Under the pieces are notes generated by a model. It was not told where the DNA came from and did no database searches. It saw only the letters and a program-made list of their open reading frames with translations. Below are positions 13,081 to 24,500 of a DNA stretch of 64,000 bases, piece after piece. A program made the position numbers and the translations under genes. The DNA lies in the NCBI GenBank assembly GCA_030248195.1, contig JASAND010000579.1:1-64000 (forward strand). The letters run 5' to 3'. This DNA is from Trissonchulus latispiculum. Taxonomy: Eukaryota > Nematoda > Enoplea > Enoplida > Ironidae. Within the stretch, counting starts at the first letter, position 1, and every line of letters begins with the position of its first letter.

Positions 13081-13240
13081 AAATTTACCCCCACGCAACG
13101 CGCAGCACAAATTTCACCCCCGCGCAGCAAATTTTTACCCCGACCAGTAAGGCACATCAAACTTTTTTCTGCGCGATAAATTTTTTAGCCAAAGCGCATT
13201 AAAATTTTATCCCGGCATAAAATTTGTATCGCCGCACAAT
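13081..13240. repeat. Degenerate tandem repeat with a GCGCAGCAAATTT-like word
   Basis: Irregular copies of a 20-30 bp unit alternate a CG-rich piece (GCGCAGCA, GCGCGATA, AGCGCATTA, GCCGCACAA) with a short AT-run such as AAATTTTTA or AAATTTC and often CCCC. Spacing is uneven, so it is an old or word-based array. Confidence 0.5.
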
Positions 13241-13388
13241 GAAATTCTCCCTCTCAAGAAAGCGCATCTGTAATAAGTGCGATCAGGGAGTCGAATCGAA
13301 GCACAGCCCCACCGCAAATTACGTGAGGACTGGCGCAATCTATACAAGCCCTAACTGCCCTCGAGATGTTGTTCAGGCGTTTCTCTTC

Positions 13389-13395
13389 CCCCCCG

Positions 13396-13429
<34 letters not shown>

Positions 13430-13502
13430 ACCGGGGGGGGGGGGGGGGGTGGGCGAGCCTCTCAGGTTTGGAGGAGTATGAATTTTTAAGGGGGGGGGGG
13501 GC
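13389..13502. repeat. Poly-C tract followed by poly-G tract
   Basis: A long C run (13389-13429, nearly pure) meets ACC and then a G run ending near 13449; a second G run lies at 13491-13501. The C and G runs could fold back on each other, or each strand could form a G-quadruplex. Such tracts are error-prone in sequencing and assembly. Confidence 0.85.
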
Positions 13503-14579
13503 GCCGGACCGATGGATGAAAGTTGGGAGATTGGACTGATAACACACTTAGAAATACTTCAGGCAAACCCCAGAGCGTTTACCTAGAAATTAGAATTAGC
13601 TCAGCGATAAAATTAATTAAATAAAAATTAGGCTAAGCAACTGGCGATTTACTGGAAAATATAAAAGAAAGCAGACAGTTTAAAAGGCAAATTTAACAGG
13701 TCAACGTACTGTCTATTAATAAGAAGTTTTGGGGAGGGGAGACAAAAATGCAAGAAAGGGGAAGAAAAGGGATAAATTGGGGAATGGAGACTGAACACAC
13801 CAAAAATGGGGGAGGGGATGTGAATTGAGTTAATAAAAAGGGAGTTAAAGGTCAGTGGAAATTGGATTAGTTCGGGCAAACCCAAGAAAAGCCAAGAAGA
13901 ATAGTCAACGGAGTCCCAAGAATTTCGAAATTTCTCAACTGAAGGTGGTGTGAATAATGATTACGAGTGGGGATCTACATTGCAAAATATTGACTGATAT
14001 AAGTAAATTCTGATGTTCAATCTCCAACAAGCCAAAAATAGAGACATTTTTATGTAGTGTTAACTTTACCGTTATTTAAAGAAACGGATAATTTTTATAA
14101 TTTCACGAAACGTAACCATGAAGATAGCACTGCATCATAAAGTATACGTTTTCGCATCCGAAGACTCGTCACAAATACCTGACACTCCAGTAAATAAATA
14201 ACGATATTAACCGTTTTAAAACGGAATTTGGGGGTTTTACAATGGAATTTTAGGGATTTTTAAGGTAAGAATCATCACGAAACGCTTCATGAAATGGAAG
14301 TGGATGATAGGTAGTAGCGTCTTCTGCTACTAGCGTACCTCAAGTTACAATAGCGTACACCTGTTAGAAAATTCACTGTCAGATTCAGGTGTAAAGCTAG
14401 AGGGTAGCTAGATAACACACGAGAGATTAAAATTTCTTAAGGTGTTTTACGTTTACCGGGTTCTTACGTTTCCCGCATAATTCATGTTTCGAAAGAACAA
14501 ATCTAATTTTCGCTCAAAACTCACGGTTTAGTTAATATTTTTATATGACAATTATAAACTTTTCATTGCTAGGTAGGCT

Positions 14580-15680
14580 TACTGGCTTTAGCAATAACTG
14601 AAGGGATTGGGTGGGGCTGGGGAAGACATATATAACCTCATTTTGGAGGTTGAGCACATAGGTGTACCACCTGTTTGGGTTTGGGGGGGGAGTAAAAAGT
14701 CCAAATCTGGCTTGGGGGGGTCTAAAAAATCGGAAATTTTTACAAAAACCGGATCCCAAATTTTTTTCAGCTAAAAATGGCCCTTTTTGACATAAAATCT
14801 ACTATTTTCGACATAAATGTACTCAAAAACTACTCGTATTGCGTTTTACAGCCTATTTTTTAGCGTTTTTAGCTATTTCCAGCCAATTTTTTCAGAAAAT
14901 TTTTGAAAAATTGCAAAAATTTTTGCAAAAATTTAGCATTTTTTCTCTTGTTTGGACCCCATTTTAGGGGGGGGAGGGCCGGAGGGGAGGGGGGTCTGAG
15001 CTCGGCTTGGGGGGGGGGGGGAGTAGTCGAGGTCGGGTATGGGGGGTGGGGGGTCTGGCTATCTCGTGGGGGGAGGTCTCACAGGGGGCAAACTGTAGCC
15101 TGGTTCACCTATGGTTGAGTATGCCTAGAGGCAGGCGCAGGCCCGCATCCAGGAGTCTGAAACATAGTTTCCCTGGAAATTTTGGTTGGGGGGGGGGCAA
15201 ACTTCGAAAATTTGGTGGTCGACCCCCGAAATGTGATGGGGAGTACCCCCCGAACCCCCCCCCCCAAAAGTCGGGCCTCAGAAAATTCAAAAAATGGCCT
15301 AAAAACGCAAAATTTTCTGTATTTTAACGCTTTTTTTGTCAAAACAAGACTTGTTTTTATCGTTTTAGGCGTTTTTACACCGTTTTAAACCGATTTTAAG
15401 CCAAAATTTGAGAAACAATTTTCAAAAAATGACCATTTTTTAGCAAAATTTAGCTAACTTTTTGGCCCCAAAAAAGTGCTGGGGGTGTTCGGGGGGGGGG
15501 GGTAACCAAAAGTGGGGGGAGGGATAGTCAAAAAATCTGGGAGGGGTAAAGTTGGTCGAAAATTTTGGGGGGGGATACCCCCCCCCGGGGAAACTATGGT
15601 CTGAAAAGGGGACCAAGGAAAAATGCAAAGGGGGTATATAACCCCCACAAGTTGACGAATTTCTGCATTTTTGACAAAAA
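14580..15680. repeat. G-run and A/T-run rich low-complexity region
   Basis: Alternating G runs of 6-13 bases and AAAATTTTT-like phrases fill this stretch. Apparent open frames are glycine/proline runs created by base composition and show no domain. It resembles low-complexity DNA near 19900-20700 and 23200-23640. Confidence 0.6.
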
Positions 15681-16418
15681 TAGTATAGTCAAGCGGGAAA
15701 AAAAACCCACTCGCCAATGCGGGAAAAAAAACCCACCCCCAGTGTGGGCTTACCGGTATGAGCTATCTAGGATTTTAATAGCCTATCTTGAAGACATCCA
15801 AAATAACCCTGGAGGGTGTATTATGGTAGCTCCCACTGCTTCCCTGCAAATTTTTTGGGACTTTGAAATTTTTGGAAATTTTGGTCCGACCAAGTGCCGA
15901 AATTTGGCAAACTTTGCCGGGCCACCCTGAACTACTGGAAAGACTTAGACCAAAGCGGATTGTATGTACCTGTAGGGCATCTGTTGCGCTTCATGATGAT
16001 ATATGTCATACTGCTCTGACCCCTCCGGTGCGACCTGGGGGTGACCTGGAGTTGGCGGGAAAAAAACCCACGGCGGGTAAAAACCCACTTTTCAAAATTA
16101 AATTTTTTTTCTAACCATTGACCGGAAAGGTCAAATCAATACATACATTTGTTTAATAGAGCCTATAGATTAAATTGGTATAGGTTTTACATGGGTTCGT
16201 ACTGTTATGGGTGGTCCAGGGGGTCTAAATCGGACACGGTGCCATTTCAAGCCAAAATTTCAATTTTGACCAAAAATGCTTATTTTTGCCTTAAAATGGG
16301 TCTAGTTTGGCTCTAAATACAAGAAAAACACGTTTTCTACACGATAGGATGCTTAAACTGCCGAAAATAAACAATTTTTAAAAATTTCCAAAATTTGCCT
16401 ATGTTTATGTGTTATATA

Positions 16419-17677
16419 TAGCAAGGTTCACAAAAAAAATCACCCCGAAAATTCACAAAAAAAAAATCACCCACCTAGACGGCTAACAACAAGCCGCAGC
16501 CGGAAAATTTTTTGCATGGTAATAGCCACAAGTCCCAACCCCAACATATGTAAGTTTGGCTGCCGAGGCTCAACTCCTCCGACTAGGGTGCCCAAAATAG
16601 TCGACCCACCCAAAATCGGACCCTCGGACAACTACGGACCAAAATTGAAATTTTTGCTGGTACTCACTATGGACTTTGCGCAGGTACCCCATATTATGCA
16701 TGTGACATGTCCTAACTCTAGGCTATCCAACCATATATTGGATTCCCTGCCAGGTCCTCTGGGTTCGCCACCGGTGGCTTAATTTTTTTGTGAACAAGTT
16801 CACAAAAGAAAAATCACTATCAACTTTTTGTAAAATGCCTCTGGGGCAACCGCTAGGGTAAAACTAATGCCAAATTCGAGCTCAGCCACCCGGAAAACCT
16901 ATATAGAGCATGTTTTAGGTACCTCAACCCCCTTCTGGCAGACGGTCCGGCCGATGGACCCGGCCCGGACCCTCCGGACCCAGGGGGTGGTCAGGATCAC
17001 CTATCTGGGCAAAGGCTACCTAAAAACTAATGCCAAATTTGAATTCTACGCACCGAAAAACCTATATAGACGAGTTTTTAGGCTTCTGGGACCTTGAAAT
17101 AAAATTTTTGGTCAGTCACGTGACCCCGACCCAGGTCACGTGACCCTAGGCCAAGTCACGTTACCATTCCAGATACGAAATTACTCCGCCAAATTGTTTG
17201 TTCTGTGCTTACTAGAGCAATAGAACACAAAATAAGTGGATTCCTAGCTTCCTGGTATCAATAATAAAGGTCAAGCACATTGGTCTGGGTAGCCACTTTG
17301 GACCCGGGGGCCGAGAACCATAATTCGAAGTTCAGCCTGTTCAAAAAAAAACTTGGGGGTCCAAATTTTTTTACGTAATAACACTATGGACTATGCTCTA
17401 TTTATGCATGAAAAGAAAAATTTCCTAGCTATATCCTGAGATCAGATCCAGTGGTGATTTTGTTTGTGAACGAGTGATTTTTTTGTGAATTCGTTCACAA
17501 AAAAAATCACAAAAATTTTTTATTACTCACGCTACACGAGGGCTACCGGCATGAAATTTGCACCATATGTAGAGGGGGTCACTACCGTTCCATACGTACC
17601 AAAAGTTTTTCGATCGGACTTCATTTGCGAAATTGCCAGCAAAAATTCGATTTTTGATTTTTTTGTGAACCTTGCTA
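16419..17677. mobile_element. Non-autonomous TIR element A1
   Basis: It begins TAGCAAGGTTCACAAAAA and ends TTTTTGTGAACCTTGCTA, a terminal inverted repeat, with TA on both sides. The word TTCACAAAAAAAATCAC or its inverse recurs at about 16426, 16452, 16787, 17462-17515 (back-to-back inverted pair) and 17655. It shares internal text with A2, for example TTTTTTGCATGGT followed by ATAGCCACA. No coding capacity is seen. It sits inside B1 at a site that B2 shows uninterrupted. Confidence 0.8.
17113..17165. repeat. Triple CACGTG-type repeat inside A1
   Basis: Three units of about 22 bp carry TCACGTGACC, TCACGTGACC and TCACGTTACC. CACGTG is an E-box palindrome. A2 keeps one TCACGTGAC at the matching place (about 19196). 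A protein-binding role is conjecture. Confidence 0.6.
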
Positions 17678-18043
17678 TAAAGATGCAACCTTTTCAAATG
17701 ACCATATGACCTCAATTTTAGTACAAAAACTAATATATTTTGATGCAGTTGTACTAAAAACAACCCGCTCTTTCATTTGGAATGGCTAGAAATGCTCCTG
17801 GCAACTTGCCAGAAAATTTTTGGGGTGGGTTTTTTCCCGCATATGGGTTTTTTTCCCGCATTGGGTTTTTTCCCGCCAGTTTGGGACAATTTTTCTCGCT
17901 AACGGCACACCCTAGAGAGGTGTTCTATAGCTCATAAGAAAGCTTACGACTAGGCCTAGCTACCTGTATAATCAGCATTTCGATATGTCAAACCATTAAA
18001 AAGTTCTGGCCAAAAATCTGAAAAGTGGGTTTTTTCCCGCTTG

Positions 18044-18071
18044 ACTATATATATATATATATATATACTAT
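18044..18071. repeat. (TA)n microsatellite at the end of B1
   Basis: A run of TA dinucleotides begins at the right end of B1. It either grew from the TA target duplication or was the insertion site. Confidence 0.85.
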
Positions 18072-18480
18072 ATACGTAGACGTAGAATGGTTATATATTG
18101 CTTGCAAAAAATAAATGATCGCGCCGAGGCACTAAAATTTTTTAAAAACGTTTTGCATGATTTTGTAGTTATGCTGTTTTCCATAAAAATATAACAATTT
18201 TTCATTTTGTCACCCCAAAAGGGGGTCTAGAGTTTAGACCCCATGACCCACCTCCACCTGGTGCGTGCGACCTTGCCTCTAGGAGGGGAATCGGAAATCC
18301 AAATGTAGTTTTACCACCGCGAGCGATATTTATATAATCAAATATATTCTATTTATATTATTTATATTCAAATATATGTATATACTCATATATATTTTGG
18401 GTATTTTTAGGGTAAATCTTGCAAAAATTTTCAAAATAGTCCAAATTTTTGGCTTAAAGTGTTTATTATTGCGAGAAATA

Positions 18481-19737
18481 TAGCAAGGTTAACAAAAAAA
18501 AATCACCCGAAATTTTAACAAAAAAAATCACCCCACCCTGACTCACAGGAAAGTCGCAGAGACCCAATTTTTTGCATGGTGATAGCCACACATCTCGACA
18601 TTACAGCCTGTGAGTTTGAGCCCCTAGGCCCTCTCCATGCGTTCAGGGCAGACCTTTAAGTGAGGGTACCCAAAAGTGACCTCAAAAACGTTCATGACCG
18701 AAGTTCGAATTTCGGCTGCTATTTATATACTAAGGGAAAACCCTAGACAACCCATACTGTACATATGACATGTCCTGACTGTGCGCTATCGATACATATA
18801 TAGAAGTTCCCGGTCGGACCTCTGAGCCGTCTTGGAGTGGGTGATTTTTTTTGTTAAAATTTTAACAAATAAAAAATCATTTTCATATTTTGTTACTGAA
18901 GTCAGAACAGTAGCTAGAGCAAAACTAACGCCAAATTCGAGCTCAGCGACCTCGAAAACCCTTATAGCCGTTGTTTTTGAGGTTGCCTGACACTTCTGGA
19001 AGTCCAACCTGGTAACCAGCCTGGCCTGAACCGTCCGACGGTAAACGTGATTCCAGAAGTCAGCAGTAGACTACAGTTACCTAAAACCTAATGTCAGATT
19101 TGAATTCTGCGCACTAGAAAACCCCTAGGACATGTTTGTAGCCTCTTCTGACTGCCCAGTTGGTACCTGGAGGGTGAGGAAGGGTCCAGCAGGGGTCACG
19201 TGACAGTGGGTCATATACCACCAACATACGAAGTCCTAAGTTTCTCTGCCAAAACGGCTGGAAATAAGTTATAATCACTCACAAACACGAAAAAACAACA
19301 TTTTAGCCTTTAAAACGGCATTTTATAGCCACCAGACTTCATACTAGACCCTGCCGGGGCCCATCAGTGACCACTAAGACTTCGGCGGGGTCAGTTGCCC
19401 GAGTTCGAACACCAGGTTGGTGGTTTTGGGTTCTAAATACGTTATTTAATGCGCTCTATCCAAAACTGATGAGAAAACATTGCTAGCTGCTCTCTGGGAT
19501 CCGATCCGCCACTGATTTTTTTTGTTAACGAGTGATTTTTTTGTGAAACCGTTAACAAAAAAAATCACAAACTTTCGCCTACTGAAACTTACTGGTAGGT
19601 GGTAGAGCAGCGAAACTGGGGTGGTTTAAAGCTTAGCCCAAGACCTATCCATGGGTCCTCAAAGTAATCGATTTGGTTTAGTTTTGCGAAAGTTCCAGCC
19701 AAAAAACCAAATTTTGATTTTTTTGTTAACCTTGCTA
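18481..19737. mobile_element. Non-autonomous TIR element A2
   Basis: It has the same length (1257 bp versus 1259 bp) and terminal TAGCAAGG as A1, and a flanking TA at each end. The word differs: TTAACAAAAAAAATCAC instead of TTCACAAAAAAAATCAC at about 18488, 18514, 18845 (inverted pair), 19514-19569 and 19710. Internal text aligns with A1 along its length but is clearly diverged. No open frame of note is present. Confidence 0.8.
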
Positions 19738-20331
19738 TACACGTTTGTACCTGTATTATGGACTTTCTGCTCAATATTGACCTTATTTTGGACATAGAAA
19801 CATGTTGGCAGACAAGTTTGCGAGTCTAAAACTACTGTCATGGTAAAATTACTTCATGGTTGAATGTTTTTTGAAATTAGAAACGGCTGAAAATGCGATT
19901 TTTGGCGTAAAAATAGAAAAATTTTTTGGGGGGTCCTCGGGGGGTTGGGGAGTCTCCAGAGAGGGGGCCCACCCAGAAAAAGTTGGGGGGGAGCCTCCCT
20001 CACCCCAAATCTCCGTTACACCTATGCCTAAAAATACCATTGTTTGACTCATTTTTCCCCGGGCCGGGGTGGGGGTCGGTCGGTCACCCCCGGGAAGCCC
20101 CCCTCCCCCGGAAAAAAATCCCTACAAACTACCCTGCAGTAGCGGCGCCAGGATTTTTTGAAGGGGGGGCCCGTCCCAAAAATCCGGCGACCTTTTTTTG
20201 GGAAATCCAAAAATTTTTGCTAAATGTTGGCAAATTTTACCTTCATTTCCCAAAAAATCTCAATATATATAAGCATAGGTGTATATACCTGGGGGGGCGG
20301 GGGAACCCCTCCAACCAAATGGAAAAGTGCC

Positions 20332-20385
20332 GACCCCACCCTCGTAATTTTGGAGGCAGACCCCACCCTCGTAATTTTGGAGGCA
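20332..20385. repeat. 27-bp tandem duplication
   Basis: Two exact head-to-tail copies of a 27-bp unit starting GACCCCACCC and ending GGAGGCA lie in a C-rich low-complexity block (about 20100-20710). Confidence 0.85.
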
Positions 20386-20988
20386 GACCCCACCCCCAAA
20401 TGGCCAAATCCCAGACCCCACCCTCAAAATTTTGAAAATTTTGCCTCAAAATTAGTAAAAATTAGAAATTTTTGCAAAAGATTCAAGTTTTTTCTAACAA
20501 ATGAGCAAAAATGAAGAAATATTGTTGATTTTTAGTTGGAAATAACGCTTTTTTTAGCAAATTTGCGAATTTTTTCTAAATTTTTGTCAAAATTTTTTAC
20601 TCCCCCCCCCAATTCGGTTTTTCCGGACCCCACCACCCCGACCCCACCTCAAAACGGCTGACTCCACCCACCCTAATTTCGGCTACCCCCTCTCCCAACG
20701 TTTTCTCAAGGTGCACCTATGTATATATATAAGCCCAAAATCCCTGGGGAGAGGGGATTTCATGGGGAGCGACCGGTTTAGGGAGGGGAGGTCAATTTCG
20801 GGGGGACCCCCTGTAGAAATACCCTGTGATTTAGATAGGCAACTTCAGATAGCAGCCAAACAGAGGGACAACCAACAAATTTTCGAATCATGGGGTTTCC
20901 ATAACAATTTTTTGTCGCTCCCTCCCTATCTATTGTAGTTCCCTTCTGTGGTATTTCTGGTTGGTGGGTATAGTGATGGTGTGCTGTT

Positions 20989-21363
20989 TAGTGATGGGCA
21001 CTAGATATCCGGATAATATCCGATTTGAGGAAAATATATATATCCGAATATCCGGATATCCGTGAACATTTCAGTCAAAACAATGAAAAATTAGCAAATT
21101 TTTGACAAAAATTTCAAAAATGTTTGAATATTTTTCAAAAATTCCTAGGAAAATATTTTTGAAACGAAGGTTGCGGCTTGGTTGCATGATAAACATTCAC
21201 AGCCTGCCGAAAAATTGACAGAAAAATTGAAAATTTAACTGCAAAATAGAAAAGTTTTCTTGAAGTTAAGTTTGGAATAGGCGGATAACCGGATATCCGG
21301 ATATCCGTTAACGCAAAATAGGCGGATATCCGGATGTGAAAAAATATCCGGTGCCCATCACTA
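20989..21363. mobile_element. hAT-like MITE with ATATCCGG words
   Basis: Left end TAGTGATGGGCAC and right end GTGCCCATCACTA are perfect inverses. The 8-bp flanks GTGCTGTT (20981-20988) and ATGCTGTT (21364-21371) differ at one base, so they look like a target duplication, as hAT elements make. Both subterminal zones repeat ATCCGGATAT-like words. The 375-bp body has no ORF. It ends only 69 bp before the ST13 start codon. Confidence 0.85.
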
Positions 21364-21432
21364 ATGCTGTTAATCTGAAATAGTGGTTTTCAGGGCATTT
21401 AAAGTAGTGTGTGCTTCTCCACGTCATCCAGT

Positions 21433-21551
21433 ATGGTGATAGCATCCAAGGAACAGATTCAGCTTCTGAAAGAATTTGTGAAGCTTTGCTCCACCAATCC
21501 TGGCCTTCTGCATACTCCAGAATTAGCCTTTTACAGGGAATTTTTGGAAAG
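21433..21551 (+). CDS. ST13: ST13 coding exon 1
   Basis: Encodes residues 1-39 and two bases of Ser40. It contains [20 protein letters not shown], matching the Hip N-terminal dimerisation region. The first in-frame ATG follows a stop at 21400-21402. A TTTTCAG at 21387-21393 could be the acceptor of an upstream untranslated exon. The donor is GTTAAT. Confidence 0.9.
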
Positions 21552-24500
21552 GTTAATGATGTTTTCAATTTGGCATATATATTCTGTTTATCGTATTTAT
21601 ATATCTGGATTGGAAGGTTTATATATTGTATAGAGGTTTGAGAAATGCGTTTCAATAATATGCTAAACTCAATTTGCAGCTTTCATTGCCCCAGGCAAAC
21701 TATTCAATTAAGTTAAGTTAGCGCGGCGGAAAAAAACCCAGTCCGATATGCGAGGAAAACCCATCGCCAGTGTGAGTCACCATATGAGCTAACTTTATCG
21801 GATTTTAATAGCCGATCTTAAAGAGATGCCCTACAGGGTGTATTATTGTAGTTCCCCCTGCCTCTCAGCAAAATTTTTGGGACTTTGAAAATTTTGGAAT
21901 TTTTGGTCCCAACATGGGGGTCAGGCAGGGTCAACTTTGGGGGGGGGTCACCCTGAACTACTGGAAAGACTTAGCCCAAAACGGACTATAGTTTCACAGA
22001 GGATATGTCTCGAACTTCACGATGGTGTATGCAATTTGGCTCTAGTACCTGCGACCTGGGGGTGACCTAGACTCGGCGGGAAAAAAACCCAAATTTCAAA
22101 ATGAAATTTTTTTCATTTTTTCATTTTTTCAAAATGTGATAGGATGCTTAAACTGCAGAAAATAAGCAAATTTCAAAAAATTCCAAAATTTGCCTATGTT
22201 TACGTGTTAAACATACGAAATTTTGAAAAGTCAATTTGACATGATTTTTTGCAAAAATATTGGTATTTTATGATTCAGATGTACTAAAAATGACCCGCTC
22301 TTTCGAATGGTATAGTCAAAACCATTCTGGCGTGCTTACAGCAAAATATTCGGCTGGGTTTTTTTTCCCGCCCATGGGTTTTTTCCCGCAATGGGTTTTT
22401 TCCCATCGGTTTGGTCGAAAATTTCTCACCAACCGTAAGTGCTAGAGAGACGTTTCATGACTAATTTGGAAGCTCTTCGCAAGGCCTCATGGTAGTTATC
22501 GTTAGATTTTCGATTTGTCGCTTAATAAAAAAGTTACAGCCAAAATTCGAAAATTTGGGTGTTTTCTCGCCGCGCTATACAAATATATAAATATTAATAT
22601 TTATATTACATATAAATAAAGTCATATTGTACGTTGTGTATTTTATTACGTAACCTAAGGTGTATATAATATATAATAATCAGAGAACGTTAAATCATTA
22701 TACTATTTTAGATTTGACTCATTTAAATATTATCAGACTGAATTTTATGGAGGCCAAGCAACAGAATATTCAATTGTTCAGAATTGAATATATATTTCAT
22801 AGCTTTTTTGTAGGGTTCCTGTTGTGGTATTCATTAACATTATCATTATCATCCATTCCATGTGATTACAATGTAATAATTATATATATACATACGTATG
22901 TCATAGTTATATATTTTGTATTAAACGTTTTCAGTATGGGTGCCACTATTCCACCAGCTCCCACTGCAAAGGAGCCCTCACCTGCTGATGAAGAGGTATA
23001 TATATATATATATATATCTACGTAGATTTTGCTTAGCTGTTAACTGTAAAGTTATTTTTAATGGTTTTCCTGAAGGGTGACTCTGGCAGGCAGTCTTGAC
23101 GGGAATGGAGAAGGCAATGTAGGAGGGGGCTGGCTTAGTTTTAGGCCGAGGCTCTCGCCCAAAATAGGCGGTATACATGGGCACTCCCAAGGGGGGTTTG
23201 GTGGTTCCGACACCCCCTTTTTCTGGGCTTATTCTAGGGATTTTTTCTTGGGGGGGGGCTTCTTGGGGGGGGCCCCCCCCCAAAGGTCCGAGGGGCAAGG
23301 AATTTTTGGGGGGGGGGCGAAAATTTTTCGAAAAATATGCTAAAAATAGCGCTATTTTTCTGGCATATACTGTAAAAGTAGATTTTCATAGCAAAAATAA
23401 GCAGATTTAGTGTTGAAAAGGGCAAAAATTGAGTAAAAATCTCCGGCGAAGCCGGAAAATTTTTGAAAATTTGGCCTTCTGAGCGATTTTTTCAGGGCAA
23501 AAGTTGGTACCAAAAGGGGCACCCACTTTTTTGGGGGGGGGGCGATTTTGGGGGGGGGGGGGGGGGGGAACGATTTTCGGGGGGGGGGAAGGGTGTTTAT
23601 GGGGGGGGCCCCCCCCCCCCCCCCCCCCACTAGAATAAGCCCAGCTTTTTTATCCGACCCCCCCCCCCGGGAATTTTTGGGGTAGAAGGGAAAAATTAAG
23701 TTATCTTCAGTGCATGAAACTAAAAACACTAAACTTTTTTCTATCTCAATTTTTAAAATTTTGGTGTCCTATTTTGTTACAATTTTAAAAATTTTTGGCG
23801 CCTGTGTGAAGCTCATGTTTTTAATTTTTGGCATCTGCGGCTCCATTCTATCTCGATTATTAAAAATTTTCGCTCCGCGGCTCATCTAGAATAAGCTTTT
23901 TATTCTTTGCTCCTGTGCAGGTTTGTATTCAAATTTTTAAGGTTTCCGTTACTAATTTTTCCTGAGTGTCACAAAATTTCTTTACTTTTATTAAAATCTT
24001 TTTAAAAGCTTCCATTATGGAAATTGTCATATTTCTAAAATTTTTAAACTTCTGGAGGCTCCACCCCCAGACCACCCGCGTGGGCTAATGACTATTGCCA
24101 AATCTCCTCATTTGTGCTGTAGCAACACAGAACACATTGTTGGAAATCGTTGCCGTTACCCCCTCCCCTTGCGAAAACGCGTTTGGTGAAAACAAAAATG
24201 TTTTCCGCTGGACCCCCCCTCTTTTCAAAATCCTATGTGCGCCCTTGGCGGTATATGATTGAAGTTTTTCCAATTTTTATATATTGTTTTTGCTACGTAT
24301 GGCTAAACGCTAAAAATGACTAATTTTACGTGGTTTTTTGGCTAATGTACAAAAAATTGTAAAACTTGACAATTTTTGGGGTTATGGTGGGGGTCGGATT
24401 TTATGGGGGGAGGTCACCGAATGGGGAGGCCCCCATCCCTTTCTTGGGTAAAAATAAGCCTGGGGATTTTGGGTGGTGTTAGTGTGTTCTTAAAAAGCAT

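Larger units (their letters stand above)
15686..18047. mobile_element. Non-autonomous TIR element B1, with A1 nested inside
   Basis: The left end reads TAGTCAAGCGGGAAAA and the right end TTTTCCCGCTTGACTA, an inverted pair that extends through AAACCCAC. TA dinucleotides flank both ends, consistent with a TA target. Inside, the word GCGGGAAAAAAACCCAC recurs: direct at about 15693, 15719 and 16055 (degenerate at 16073), inverted at 17825, 17844, 17861 and 18025. No transposase is encoded. Removing nested element A1 leaves about 1.1 kb. B2 at 21719-22577 is a relative with the same internal text. Confidence 0.8.

Noticed and set aside
22660..23025. 121-codon open frame spanning ST13 exon 2.
   Set aside because: The part before 22935 is intron text; only the portion after TTTTCAG matches Hip, and the frame runs into the TA microsatellite.
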